A stretch of 64,000 nucleotides of DNA from UBA4416 sp040389965 (GTDB lineage: Bacteria > Bacteroidota > Bacteroidia > B-17B0 > Aurantibacillaceae). Made by a program: the position numbers and the translations under genes. The stretch lies in contig JAZJZF010000023.1 of the NCBI GenBank assembly GCA_040389965.1, positions 80,661-144,660 of the forward strand, given 5' to 3'. Shown piece by piece: positions 45,258 to 54,174 of this stretch (within the stretch, counting starts at the first letter, position 1; each line of letters opens with the position of its first letter). The notes below the pieces were generated by a model. The model made no database searches. It worked only from the letters and a program-made list of their open reading frames with translations, and had not been told where the DNA came from.

Positions 45258-46049
45258 TTAATTGACGCTTACCGATTGGTTTTTGGTACTTAAATTAATA
45301 AAGTAATATTTTTTACCCGAAACAGTGGTGTTATTGAACTTGTATGCTGTAATGGTTAAATAGCCATAGGAAGTAGCGTCGAGTGTTCCCATTTCAGCCG
45401 CTGTAAAGGTGTGGGAAGTTTGGTTACCGGCCTTTATTTTATAAATGGTTTTGCTGCCTGCAGTAATCTGAAAACAGATAGAATCTGCACTCGAAATACT
45501 TGCTGTAGTCATCGTAAAGCCTGCTGATTTACTCACAGTAGTTACATTGTTAACTGTGGGAGTTCCGGGGAAGCCATATGCTGTATAGGTAAAGGCAGGT
45601 ACTGTTCCATTTCCTGAAACATTCCATCTTGAACTACTGCTATAGCTTATGCCATCTGCAGATTTTGGATTAAAAATGAAAGCGTTATTAGATTGTTTCA
45701 CTAAAGTTGAATCGTTTGCCTTGATTGTTCCTCCATCTACCAATACGGTGCCACCTGTTGCCGAATACAGAGAAGCTATGGCATTTCCAATAACGGATGT
45801 AACAGTAATAGTAGTGCTTGGAATAGCGGTGGTTACATTTAGTTTAGAGGCAATCAATACCCCATCGGCATCACTAATGGAAGGTGTTACAGCTGTTGGT
45901 GCCGTTTGCGTTCCTGTTGTTCCACCGGTTGTTGTTCCTGTTGTTGTTACCGGAGAATCCGGTATGATATCATCTTTCTTTTTGCAGGCGCTTACTAAAA
46001 ATATCCCTGCTATCAATAGGGCGCTTAATGTTGTTAGAGTTGTTTTCAT
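45258..46049 (-). CDS. putative Thr/Gly-rich lipoprotein, unknown function
   Basis: A 263-residue protein with a signal peptide and lipobox LVSAC followed by KKKDD, then a Thr/Gly-rich low-complexity linker (about 37-60), and a beta-strand-rich C-terminal part with many Thr, Ser and Val. No domain was recognised. ATG 46049 starts the lipoprotein signal; a longer frame from 46121 lacks one. It probably sits in the outer membrane or on the surface. Confidence 0.7.
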   Translation of the reverse strand: MKTTLTTLSALLIAGIFLVSACKKKDDIIPDSPVTTTGTTTGGTTGTQTAPTAVTPSISDADGVLIASKLNVTTAIPSTTITVTSVIGNAIASLYSATGGTVLVDGGTIKANDSTLVKQSNNAFIFNPKSADGISYSSSSRWNVSGNGTVPAFTYTAYGFPGTPTVNNVTTVSKSAGFTMTTASISSADSICFQITAGSKTIYKIKAGNQTSHTFTAAEMGTLDATSYGYLTITAYKFNNTTVSGKKYYFINLSTKNQSVSVN

Positions 46050-46183
46050 AATCTGTATATTCTGTTTAAGTTTAATTTCTTCTGCAAAATTAAAGGCAAG
46101 GTGCCCTGCAGACTTACCCATTAGCTGGTATTTTAGATCAGTGTTATTGGGTATTGTATCGGTATAAACTCAAGGTTTTTTGC

Positions 46184-46191
46184 TATCTTTA
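46184..46191 (+). promoter_or_regulatory. possible -7 box (TATCTTTA) of prfC
   Basis: TATCTTTA differs from TAnnTTTG at the last base and lies 20 bases before ATG 46212. Confidence 0.3.
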
Positions 46192-46211
46192 CGGCTTCAA
46201 TTTCACACTTA

Positions 46212-47795
46212 ATGAGCTTTATAGAAGAACTTAATAAAAGAAAAACATTTGCCATCATTGCCCATCCCGATGCAGGTAAAACAACACTTACCGAAAAACT
46301 CTTACTATTTGGAGGCGCCATACAAACTGCAGGAGCTGTAAAATCCAATAAAATAAAAAAATCTACCACCTCCGATTTCATGGAAATTGAAAAGCAGCGT
46401 GGTATCTCGGTTTCAACATCCGTGATGGCTTTTGATTACCGTAATTTTAAAGTAAACATTTTAGATACTCCCGGCCACGAAGATTTTGCTGAAGATACTT
46501 ACCGTACCCTCTCTGCTGTAGATAGTGTAATTATGGTGATTGACTGTGTGAAAGGAGTAGAGCCTCAAACACGTAAATTGCTCGAAGTTTGCCGTATGCG
46601 TAATACACCCGTGATTGTGTTCGTCAATAAAATGGATAGGGAAGGACAAAATCCGTTTGACCTGTTGGATGAAATTGAAAAAGAATTGAAGATAAAAGTA
46701 CGCCCTTTAACCTGGCCAATTGGCATAGGAAAATCCTTTAAAGGAGTATACAACTTATACGAAAAAAAATTATCTTTATTTCAGGGAGATAGTAAAACTA
46801 CTGTTGAAGAAAGCGTTGAACTGGGTAGCTTAAACGATGGAGAAGTAGAAAAATACATCAGCACGGATTTTGCCGACCAATTAAGAGCAGATGTTGAATT
46901 GCTTGATGGCGTATACGACGATTTTGAAAAACAAAAATATTTGGAGGCTAACTTAAGCCCTGTGTTTTTTGGAAGCGCCGTTAATAATTTCGGGATCAAA
47001 GAACTATTGGATTGTTTTGTGGAAATTGCACCAACTCCTCAGGGGCGTGATACAGATAGTGCAGGAGAAATTAAACCCGATGCCGCAAAATTTAGTGGAT
47101 TTGTATTTAAGATCCATGCTAATTTAGATCCGAAACACCGCGATAGAATTGCATTTTTACGAATTGTTTCAGGTAAGTTTGAACGAAATAAATATTATTA
47201 CAACGTGCGCGAACAAAAAGATATGCGTTTTAGTAATCCAACGGCGTTTATGGCTCAGCAAAAATCGGTGATCGATGAGTCATATCCGGGCGATGTGATT
47301 GGTTTATACGATGCCGGAAATTTTAAAATAGGCGATACCTTAACTGAAGGTGCTAAGTTTAATTTCAAAGGAATTCCAAGCTTTTCGCCGGAGTTATTTA
47401 AATATGTGACTAACCTCGATCCTATGAAAACAAAACAATTGCAAAAAGGTCTGGAGCAGTTAACAGATGAAGGAGTAGCACAGTTATTCACTAAAAAAGC
47501 AGATGGCCGTAAAGTAGTTGGTACTGTGGGAGCTTTACAGTTTGAGGTTATTCAGCACCGTTTAAAAAGCGAGTACAATGCCTCCTGTGGCTATGATTCT
47601 ATTAACTTATACAAAGCACTCTGGATCGAATGCAATGATAAAAAGAAACTGGATGAATTTATGGTAGATAAAGCAAATCATATTGCTTACGATAAAGAAG
47701 AAAGGTTGGTGTTTTTGGCAGAATCGGCCTGGCTACTTCAAATGGCACAGGAAAAATTCCCGGAAATCACATTCCATTTAAAAAGTGAATTTTAA
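46212..47795 (+). CDS. prfC: peptide chain release factor 3
   Basis: GTPase that recycles RF1/RF2 from the ribosome after termination. G1 is AHPDAGKTT, G2 region RGISV, G3 DTPGHEDF, G4 NKMD. The 527-residue length and the C-terminal RF3 domain (GALQFEVIQHRLKSEYN) distinguish it from EF-G. It is followed closely by the STAS-like and hexapeptide genes. Confidence 0.96.
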   Translation: MSFIEELNKRKTFAIIAHPDAGKTTLTEKLLLFGGAIQTAGAVKSNKIKKSTTSDFMEIEKQRGISVSTSVMAFDYRNFKVNILDTPGHEDFAEDTYRTLSAVDSVIMVIDCVKGVEPQTRKLLEVCRMRNTPVIVFVNKMDREGQNPFDLLDEIEKELKIKVRPLTWPIGIGKSFKGVYNLYEKKLSLFQGDSKTTVEESVELGSLNDGEVEKYISTDFADQLRADVELLDGVYDDFEKQKYLEANLSPVFFGSAVNNFGIKELLDCFVEIAPTPQGRDTDSAGEIKPDAAKFSGFVFKIHANLDPKHRDRIAFLRIVSGKFERNKYYYNVREQKDMRFSNPTAFMAQQKSVIDESYPGDVIGLYDAGNFKIGDTLTEGAKFNFKGIPSFSPELFKYVTNLDPMKTKQLQKGLEQLTDEGVAQLFTKKADGRKVVGTVGALQFEVIQHRLKSEYNASCGYDSINLYKALWIECNDKKKLDEFMVDKANHIAYDKEERLVFLAESAWLLQMAQEKFPEITFHLKSEF

Positions 47796-47817
47796 CTTAT
47801 ACCATTAATTAAAGTAT

Positions 47818-48243
47818 ATGGCAATTCCGGAAGATCTTGATACGCTTAATGAATCATCGTCCAGATCTGAAACCGATATTGCTTACTTATCTTACCTCGA
47901 TGATATATTGCTCATTGTAGTGAAAGAAGATACCACTGCAGTGGTTGAACATATGGAACAATTACTAAAAGCCTGTGTGGAACTTACAGAACACAAAAAA
48001 TATTATTGTATTGTGGATGTAAGAGTAAATGCAGGTGCCTCCAACGGAGTAACAGAATATTATGCCAACAACCCGTATAATCAATACCGTTATGCCGATG
48101 CGTTTATTATAAATACACTGGCCATGCGGTTGATCGTTAACTTTTATATGTCCTTCAATAAACCTTCAGTTCCAACAAAAACTTTTTCCGACCCTGAATC
48201 TGCAGCCCAATGGATCAATAGCCTCAAACAAAACAACGCGTAA
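47818..48243 (+). CDS. STAS/SpoIIAA-like small protein
   Basis: A 141-residue soluble protein. The pattern of a strand-rich start (YLDDILLIVVKEDT), a middle YYCIVDVRVNAGAS strand, an ALxxAFIIN-type segment (YADAFIINTLAMRLIVNFY) and a final KTFSDPESAAQWI resembles the STAS-like DUF7793-type proteins of Bacteroidota. No clear phosphorylatable serine motif is evident. It lies between prfC and the hexapeptide gene with short spacers. Confidence 0.55.
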   Translation: MAIPEDLDTLNESSSRSETDIAYLSYLDDILLIVVKEDTTAVVEHMEQLLKACVELTEHKKYYCIVDVRVNAGASNGVTEYYANNPYNQYRYADAFIINTLAMRLIVNFYMSFNKPSVPTKTFSDPESAAQWINSLKQNNA

Positions 48244-48259
48244 TTTTAAAACAGATATA

Positions 48260-48871
48260 ATGGCAAACATTTTTGAATTTAACGGTTATAAACCGGTCAT
48301 TGATAAAACATCTTTTATACATCCTAATGCAACCGTTACAGGAAACGTAATCATTGGAAAAAACGTTTACATTGGCCCGGGTGCAGCTATTCGTGGCGAT
48401 TGGGGACAAATTATTATTGAGGATGGTTGCAATGTGCAGGAAAACTGCACCATTCATATGTTTCCGGGAACAACCGTACTTTTAAAAGAAGCTGCACACA
48501 TTGGCCATGGCGCTATTATACATGGCGGTACTATAGGTAAAAATGTATTGGTGGGAATGAATGCCGTTGTCATGGATAATTGTGTTATAGGCGATAACTG
48601 CATTATTGGCGCGCTTTGCTTTGTACCTGCCGATACTATTATTGAAGACAGAAAAGTAGTAGTTGGTAACCCTGCTAAAATAGTAAAAGACGTTAGCGAT
48701 GAAATGATAGCTTGGAAAACCAAAGGAACTGCCTTATACCAACAACTCCCTGCCGATTGTTATGCAACGTTAAAACCCTGTGAACCTTTGCGTAGAATGC
48801 CGGCGTACAGACCCGATCAGCAAAACGAATACAAAACCTGGAACGAACAAAAAAGTAAAACTAAAAAATAG
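48260..48871 (+). CDS. gamma-carbonic-anhydrase-like hexapeptide-repeat protein (PaaY/CaiE type)
   Basis: A 203-residue left-handed beta-helix protein with about eight hexapeptide turns (VIIGKNVYIGPGAAIRGDWG, IGHGAIIHGGTIG in parts). The His residues of gamma carbonic anhydrases are at HMFPG, HIGHGAIIH. The extended C terminus and GDWG block match the PaaY/CaiE subgroup, thioesterase-associated or carnitine-related. The true reaction is not known here. It overlaps the convergent DUF6089 gene by 11 bp. Confidence 0.85.
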   Translation: MANIFEFNGYKPVIDKTSFIHPNATVTGNVIIGKNVYIGPGAAIRGDWGQIIIEDGCNVQENCTIHMFPGTTVLLKEAAHIGHGAIIHGGTIGKNVLVGMNAVVMDNCVIGDNCIIGALCFVPADTIIEDRKVVVGNPAKIVKDVSDEMIAWKTKGTALYQQLPADCYATLKPCEPLRRMPAYRPDQQNEYKTWNEQKSKTKK

Positions 48872-49676
48872 AATAGCAGGGAGGAGGCTTAATATTTAGT
48901 TTAATAGAAAGCGTTATGCCAAAAAACACATACCAGTCTTTTGTTCTGGGATTACCGCGTTGCTCATTAATATTACTTCCTGCATTTTTCGATCTGTCAG
49001 ATAAGTTTTGACCGATCTCTGTTTTAAAGGGCTTTAGCGTTGGGTCCGGATATGTACCACTTACATCATCCAGGTAATCGGTAAATGTTTTACGCGGCCC
49101 CCATTCAAAGCCAATCCCTACCTGTTTAGATACATTCATCTTAACACCAATTCCAAACGGAATAGACATTTGCGTTAATTTATAACGTTTGTCTTCTCCT
49201 TCGGTTCTTAATGGCTGTAAGTCTACCCACTGATTATTAAAGTGTGCCTGCGGTTTGAACGAAAACACATCGAGCCCTAAAAATAAATAAGAGGTAAACT
49301 TATATTTATCATTACTGATACGGTATTCTAAAAAGTTGAATTCAGCAATAAGGTTAAACTCTGTAATACGCGATTTAAAATTTAAATTCCTTTGCAGTTG
49401 ATCGTCATCACTACTTTGTGAATCGTCGCCCATAATACTGCCAAAGTTAACACCTGCTCTGAACGCATAGCGGTAGTTTGGTGTAAAACGATAAAAAATA
49501 CCTAAAGCCGGTTGCGTTAAATTAAATTGCTTCCTTGGGTTAAGATCACCAATGTAATATGCACCTCCTAATAAAAAGCCGGCCTCATGTTGTTTAAAAG
49601 TACGTTTTCCGGCCTGTGAAAAAGCCTGGTTCACTAACATTAAAAAAACAATAGATATGCTAAGACAGAATTTCAT
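48861..49676 (-). CDS. DUF6089 outer-membrane beta-barrel
   Basis: A 271-residue barrel with a signal peptide ending QAFSQ and the start HEAGFLLGGAYYIGDLNP typical of DUF6089 proteins. Alternating strands (YAFRAGVNFG, FNLIAEFNFLEY, IPFGIGVKMNV) fill the chain. Function unknown; such proteins are often near polyprenyl-phosphate or outer-membrane assembly genes, but not here. The final residues GxxxSIF differ from the usual terminal aromatic. Confidence 0.85.
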   Translation of the reverse strand: MKFCLSISIVFLMLVNQAFSQAGKRTFKQHEAGFLLGGAYYIGDLNPRKQFNLTQPALGIFYRFTPNYRYAFRAGVNFGSIMGDDSQSSDDDQLQRNLNFKSRITEFNLIAEFNFLEYRISNDKYKFTSYLFLGLDVFSFKPQAHFNNQWVDLQPLRTEGEDKRYKLTQMSIPFGIGVKMNVSKQVGIGFEWGPRKTFTDYLDDVSGTYPDPTLKPFKTEIGQNLSDRSKNAGSNINEQRGNPRTKDWYVFFGITLSIKLNIKPPPCYSIF

Positions 49677-49727
49677 TCAATATAAAACGTAACAAATTTA
49701 AAATTAGTATATTATTGGGTAAAAAGC

Positions 49728-51836
49728 TTACAAAATTAATATTTTTACCGTATGAAGCTCGTTTTTAGCCTCAGTTAATACTAAATACAAACCCGGTGCC
49801 AGGTTATTTCTTTTCAGGATAAATGTATCGCTTGTGCAAGTGTCTTTTAAAATAAGCTGTCCGGAGGAGTTATAGACTTTTACGGTTCTTAAATCTCCGG
49901 TCTTAAAAGTAATGGTAGTTTCATCCGTTAAAGGATTAGGTTGCACTTTGATAGTCTGATCAGCTTCAGTACTAGCAATTCCACTGGTGCTCATGTTACA
50001 GGTCATCGCTTTAAACCCGTCCAGTTTTCCATAGCCCCAGCGGGTGTTAGGCACTGTTGAACTTGTATATACATCGCTGTAAGCACAATTTATAATGGCC
50101 TGTTTAATTTGCTGATTAGTTGCCGTAGGGTTTTTTTGAAGGTACAGGGCTGCAAAACCAGCTACTACAGGGCTTGAAGCAGATGTGCCTCCTGCGGTGA
50201 TATGATAACCCCCCTGGGCGACTACCTGTGGAGCATTTGCTATTAAATTAGGAAGCATACCAAGGGCGGCGCTCGTTAAAATAGTAGCCCCCGATGCCGT
50301 AATATCAGGTTTTACTTTATTGTCGCGCGATGGGCCAATGCTACTGCTTGCAGCAATTTCTCCGGGTACTTCGGTAGTTATTTGAGTAGTTCCGTTTACA
50401 TCCACATACTGATTTCTGTTCACATAATTTGCTACCGCAATCACTTCATTACTGCATTGAAAACCGCTTACAATGGTTTGCGCTGTATCTGCTTTTTTAT
50501 AATGACTCATTCTCGCGTATTGCGAGCTATTAGGTAATCCGGAAGTCACATAATCAAAATTCCACGAATCAATGTGGCCTGAACCTGTATGCTCAACGCG
50601 CCAGAAATAATTGGCGCTATCGGGTCTTATTTTTAAAGATAATTCATACACGCCAAAGGCATTAATGCTTGCAGAAGATTCAACAATACCAATGCGTTGT
50701 AAATTATGGTAGATCGTATCGCGCTTCAAGGTATTTAACGCATAATTGTATGGTTTGAAGGAGATTCTCCCTAAGTCATGAAAACCGGGATTATCAACAC
50801 CAACAGAATATTTTACGTTTTTTATTTGAAGCGTATCGGCATACTCGTCATTAAAAATAGTACCCGAACTGTTGATCCATGAAAAGCTTGTATCACCGGG
50901 TGTTACAGCATAACCCACATGAAAAGGAATGTTGCCCGCATTTCCTGCCGAAGCAACCAATGCCCTTCCCGACATCGCCGTAATTAAATTATTGATAAGC
51001 TGTGTTTCCAGATCCGTACCATCATGACTGCCGTCATAATCACCTACACTGGCGTTAATAACCACCGGCTTACCGGCTTGTTGCGCTTTTGTAAAAATGT
51101 ATTGAATGGCATCAGAAATGGTATGGTTAGGATTCCCGAAATCAAGCGCTACAACAATAATATCGGCCTTTGGGGCCATGCCTTCAAAGTGGTTAATCGC
51201 TAGGCCGTTTCCTGCCGCAATGCCGGAGCTGGCAGTGCCATGGCCATAATGCGCCAAATCATCGTGCGTGCAATTTCCAAGGTCAATCTCTGTATTGGGC
51301 CATTCCTGCCCATAACCGAAAAGGGTAGGTGTATTCACTGCCACAGGTTTGTTCATGTCCCATAAAAAATTGATCCTGCTTTTTCCATTGGCATCTTTAA
51401 AATCGGGATGATTAAAATCAGTGCCACTGTCAACAATACCAACAATAACACCACTTCCATCATATGCCTGCGTTAGCGGTAAAGTTCCTGTTTTAATGTT
51501 TTGTATCCGGTTTCGTACCACACAGGTATCGCTCATTAATTGATAGTGATGCTCTGTAAACTCGACTCTGACAGTGTTTTTTAAATGACCTACTATTTTT
51601 ATGGAGCTCAGACTTGTTGTAAGAGAATAAATGTTTCCTGCCTTGTAGTGCACCGTTGCATCCGGAATGGTAGAAAAATCAATCTCCGTATGTGGTTTTA
51701 CCTGAATAAATACATGTAGTTTTTCCGATACATTTCCTTCATCTATTTTTTGGAGTAAGGTGTTATTGAAAACACTTTGTGCCTTTATAATAACAGAGAA
51801 GATGAGGAGTATAAAAAATGTAAAATATCTGGACAT
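49728..51836 (-). CDS. secreted subtilase (S8) with T9SS type A sorting domain
   Basis: A 702-residue serine protease. A signal peptide is followed by a prodomain-like segment and a catalytic triad Asp136 (GIVDSGTDF), His199 (HYGHGT) and Ser552 (GGTSASSP). The C-terminal 80 residues are a sorting domain: VQPNPLTDETTI, VYNSSGQLI, LAPGLYLVL and a final KILIL. It is thus predicted to be exported by T9SS and processed at the cell surface, possibly by the PorU-like machinery in this window. It is monocistronic. Confidence 0.92.
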   Translation of the reverse strand: MSRYFTFFILLIFSVIIKAQSVFNNTLLQKIDEGNVSEKLHVFIQVKPHTEIDFSTIPDATVHYKAGNIYSLTTSLSSIKIVGHLKNTVRVEFTEHHYQLMSDTCVVRNRIQNIKTGTLPLTQAYDGSGVIVGIVDSGTDFNHPDFKDANGKSRINFLWDMNKPVAVNTPTLFGYGQEWPNTEIDLGNCTHDDLAHYGHGTASSGIAAGNGLAINHFEGMAPKADIIVVALDFGNPNHTISDAIQYIFTKAQQAGKPVVINASVGDYDGSHDGTDLETQLINNLITAMSGRALVASAGNAGNIPFHVGYAVTPGDTSFSWINSSGTIFNDEYADTLQIKNVKYSVGVDNPGFHDLGRISFKPYNYALNTLKRDTIYHNLQRIGIVESSASINAFGVYELSLKIRPDSANYFWRVEHTGSGHIDSWNFDYVTSGLPNSSQYARMSHYKKADTAQTIVSGFQCSNEVIAVANYVNRNQYVDVNGTTQITTEVPGEIAASSSIGPSRDNKVKPDITASGATILTSAALGMLPNLIANAPQVVAQGGYHITAGGTSASSPVVAGFAALYLQKNPTATNQQIKQAIINCAYSDVYTSSTVPNTRWGYGKLDGFKAMTCNMSTSGIASTEADQTIKVQPNPLTDETTITFKTGDLRTVKVYNSSGQLILKDTCTSDTFILKRNNLAPGLYLVLTEAKNELHTVKILIL

Positions 51837-51884
51837 CGTAAAATTTTATCACATTAAGTTACAAAAAATTTAGATATTTACAAG

Positions 51885-52535
51885 ATGCGATTTGCTTTAT
51901 TTTTAATGCTTTTGTCCTGTATGTTATGCAAAAAAAGCATGGCTCAGGATTCTGTGGCATATGCAGGAGATTTCAGGTTATACGAAGGGCTGTACCTTAG
52001 TTACGATGAGTTTCGCTATAACTGGCCCATCCCCAAAGAAAAGATCATTACAAAAATTAATAAAGATCAGCTCGATTTTTACTCCAAATTAATAGAAGAA
52101 GAATTTATAGACTATCAGGAGCGCGATGGATCTATCTCTAAGATTCGCTCCGAAAAAGTGTGGGGCTACTGCCAGAACAATATTATTTTCATTAACCAGA
52201 ATAAAAACTTTTTCAGGGTTCCGGTTTTTGGTGCCATCAGTAATTTTATTGGCACGGTTGAAGTAGTTGGTTACTCTCCCGGTTATAATGCCTTTATAAA
52301 TGCTCCTATTGGCAGCTCGCCAACCAAAACCATAGAAATGAGGCAATTCCTCTTTGATTTTTACAGTGGGGAAATCATGCCTTTTAGTGTAGAACAGCTT
52401 GAAGAATACCTAAAGAGAGATGATGTAGTATACAAAGAATACATGGCGCTTGGGAGGAAAAAGAAAAAAGAGTTCGCTACAAAATACATTCGTATGTACA
52501 ACGAAAAGCACCTGGTGTATTTTCCTAAAGGTTAA
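51885..52535 (+). CDS. secreted protein of unknown function
   Basis: A 216-residue protein with a signal peptide ending KKSMAQ. The mature part begins FRLYEGLYLSYDEFRYNWPI and has mixed alpha/beta character with a lysine-rich C terminus. It resembles Bacteroidota proteins that start with a DFRxYxGxYxxFxxFxxN-type segment, but no named family was recognised. It is divergent from the subtilase, with 48 bp between them. Confidence 0.7.
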   Translation: MRFALFLMLLSCMLCKKSMAQDSVAYAGDFRLYEGLYLSYDEFRYNWPIPKEKIITKINKDQLDFYSKLIEEEFIDYQERDGSISKIRSEKVWGYCQNNIIFINQNKNFFRVPVFGAISNFIGTVEVVGYSPGYNAFINAPIGSSPTKTIEMRQFLFDFYSGEIMPFSVEQLEEYLKRDDVVYKEYMALGRKKKKEFATKYIRMYNEKHLVYFPKG

Positions 52536-52620
52536 AAAATACTCTAAAAATGGGAACTATATTAAGGTAATTTGTTTTAATTTTATAAAAGTCAAAACAG
52601 GTATTAAATTCAAGTTTTGG

Positions 52621-52656
52621 CTTGATTTTTTTGTTTCTTTTTCATCAGAAAAAAAG
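52621..52656 (+). repeat. T/A-tract dispersed module, second copy
   Basis: CTTGATTTTTTTGTTTC, then TTTTTCATCAGAAAAAAAG. It matches the reverse complement of 2640-2677 apart from a few changes, and lies in the 185-bp spacer before the next gene. The complementary tracts could form a weak hairpin. Confidence 0.55.
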
Positions 52657-52720
52657 AAATTAAATATCGGTTCAGTTTTTTATGAATACGCTAAATAAAA
52701 ATATACTAAAACCTTTAATT

Positions 52721-53362
52721 ATGAAAAAACTAGCTTTACTTCTTTGCACAGGCTTATGGATAAGTCTTGCATCACAAAACACCGCTAAAGACCTGTTTAC
52801 TGCCAAAGAAATTGTTTGGTATGGCTTAAATTTTACGGAAGCAAAAATGGTAGGTCAGTTTGATCAGGCCATGGGAGCGGCTCCCGCAACAGCTGCAGAA
52901 ATTAAAACAAAATGGATGTCGGCATGGAATGGATTAATGATTGCAGAGCCACAAAACTTTAAGATTAAAGAAGCCTTTGAAAAAGAAAGTGTTTTCTATG
53001 ATATTGGCCCTGTAGAAAAAGCAAACCAAACCATAAAAACAGATAACTTAATGATGGTAAATTCTTATGTGTTTGCCGATGCACAAAAATCTATTAAAAG
53101 TGCTGTCGCAAAATTAACCGGTGGCGAAAAGCAAGCAGGAGTGGGAGTAACCTTTGTTGTAGAAAGCTTTAATAAAACCTCCGATGAAGCAATCGTATAC
53201 GCTGTGGTTTTCGACATCAAAACAAAAGCAATTTTGATCAGTGAAAAAATAACAGGTAAACCAACAGGTATAGGCCTTCGTAACTTTTGGGCGGGTGCTA
53301 TGAAACATGTCATTAAACAGATCGCAAAAGAATATTACGGAAAATGGAAGTCTGCTAACTAA
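52721..53362 (+). CDS. secreted protein of unknown function
   Basis: A 213-residue protein with signal peptide (MKKLALLLCTGLWISLASQ). The mature part includes KEIVWYGLNFTEAKMVG and a conserved-looking DIKTKAILISEKITGKPTGIG strand and loop. It resembles exported Bacteroidota proteins of unknown role. ATG 52721 is chosen over 52682 because it opens the signal peptide. A terminator follows. Confidence 0.75.
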   Translation: MKKLALLLCTGLWISLASQNTAKDLFTAKEIVWYGLNFTEAKMVGQFDQAMGAAPATAAEIKTKWMSAWNGLMIAEPQNFKIKEAFEKESVFYDIGPVEKANQTIKTDNLMMVNSYVFADAQKSIKSAVAKLTGGEKQAGVGVTFVVESFNKTSDEAIVYAVVFDIKTKAILISEKITGKPTGIGLRNFWAGAMKHVIKQIAKEYYGKWKSAN

Positions 53363-53381
53363 ATAGGCTCAAAACAGCTGT

Positions 53382-53420
53382 AAAAAGGCATCCTCTGACC
53401 GATGGATGCCTTTTTCTATT
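53382..53420 (+). terminator. rho-independent terminator
   Basis: AAAAAGGCATC (53382-53392) pairs perfectly with GATGCCTTTTT (53405-53415) around a 12-base loop, followed by more T. It lies 20 bp after the unknown secreted protein and before ettA. Confidence 0.9.
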
Positions 53421-53475
53421 TTATGCCAAACTTTGGTTTTTTATCTTAACTTTATAGCCTTAAAATTCATCAGAT

Positions 53476-54093
53476 ATGTCAGAAGTAGGAAGACAAATTA
53501 TTTATAGTATGGTTAATGTATCCAAGATACATCCGCCACAAAAACAGGTTTTAAAAGATATTTATATCTCCTTTTATTATGGAGCAAAAATAGGGGTACT
53601 CGGTTTAAACGGTTCAGGTAAATCGTCTTTACTGCGTATTATGGCGGGTATCGATAAGGATTACTTAGGAGAGATCCACCAGTCGCCGGGTTATTCTATT
53701 GGCCTTTTAGAGCAAGAACCAAAGCTCGACGAGAATAAAACAGTCATTGAAGTAGTGCGCGAAGGCGCGCAAAAACACGTGGATATTTTAAATGAATTTG
53801 AAGAAGTGAATAATAAATTCATGGACGAAGAAATTTTAAATGATCCCGATAAAATGGATAAACTCATCAATCGCCAGGCGCAACTGCAGGAGCTCATTGA
53901 TCAGTTCGATCTTTGGAACCTGGATACTCGTTTGGAATTAGCGATGGATGCCTTACGTTGTGCAGAAAGTAATACCCTGATAAAAGTATTATCAGGTGGA
54001 GAGCGCCGCCGTGTTCGGCGTGCATCGCGAGCCCAATCAGCACGTCAATGGTGTCCTGATTGGTCGCCGGGCCAGCGCCGGGGCCGAGGTTGA
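53476..54093 (+). CDS. ettA: energy-dependent translational throttle EttA, 5' part
   Basis: ABC-F ATPase that binds the ribosomal E site and gates elongation by energy status. This part holds the first Walker A (GLNGSGKSS), the arm region, and the first signature LSGGERRRV, ending native at 54015. From 54016 the sequence becomes GC-rich and foreign, and the frame stops at TGA 54091-54093. Native coding resumes at GCT 54160 as ALCRLLL, so ERRRV|ALCRLLLQEPD is the undisturbed junction. The native frame is kept across the 144-bp segment, but the internal stop would truncate the product. Confidence 0.9.
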   Translation: MSEVGRQIIYSMVNVSKIHPPQKQVLKDIYISFYYGAKIGVLGLNGSGKSSLLRIMAGIDKDYLGEIHQSPGYSIGLLEQEPKLDENKTVIEVVREGAQKHVDILNEFEEVNNKFMDEEILNDPDKMDKLINRQAQLQELIDQFDLWNLDTRLELAMDALRCAESNTLIKVLSGGERRRVRRASRAQSARQWCPDWSPGQRRGRG

Positions 54094-54159
54094 GCGGTTT
54101 TTCGTAGAACACCGCGTCGATCTTGCCTAGCGCGTTGATGCCGGACATTTCGCCGTGGA
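54016..54159. other. 144-bp GC-rich foreign segment interrupting ettA
   Basis: By hand count about 63% G+C against roughly 40% around it. On the minus strand it has no stop and reads as a well-formed protein piece with G/C-ending codons (HGEMSGINALGKIDAVFYE, then GPGAGPATNQDTIDVL). It is bounded by native ettA with no duplication, except that CGCCGTG occurs at both junctions (54008-54014 and 54151-54157). No family was recognised for the encoded piece. A chimeric read or assembly join is the simplest explanation. Confidence 0.85.
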
Positions 54160-54174
54160 GCTCTATGCCGTTTA

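Noticed and set aside
53894..54148. Minus-strand ORF across the ettA insertion as a gene
   Set aside because: It starts inside the foreign segment and runs on into antisense native ettA; only the GC-rich part looks like real coding, and that is a fragment.
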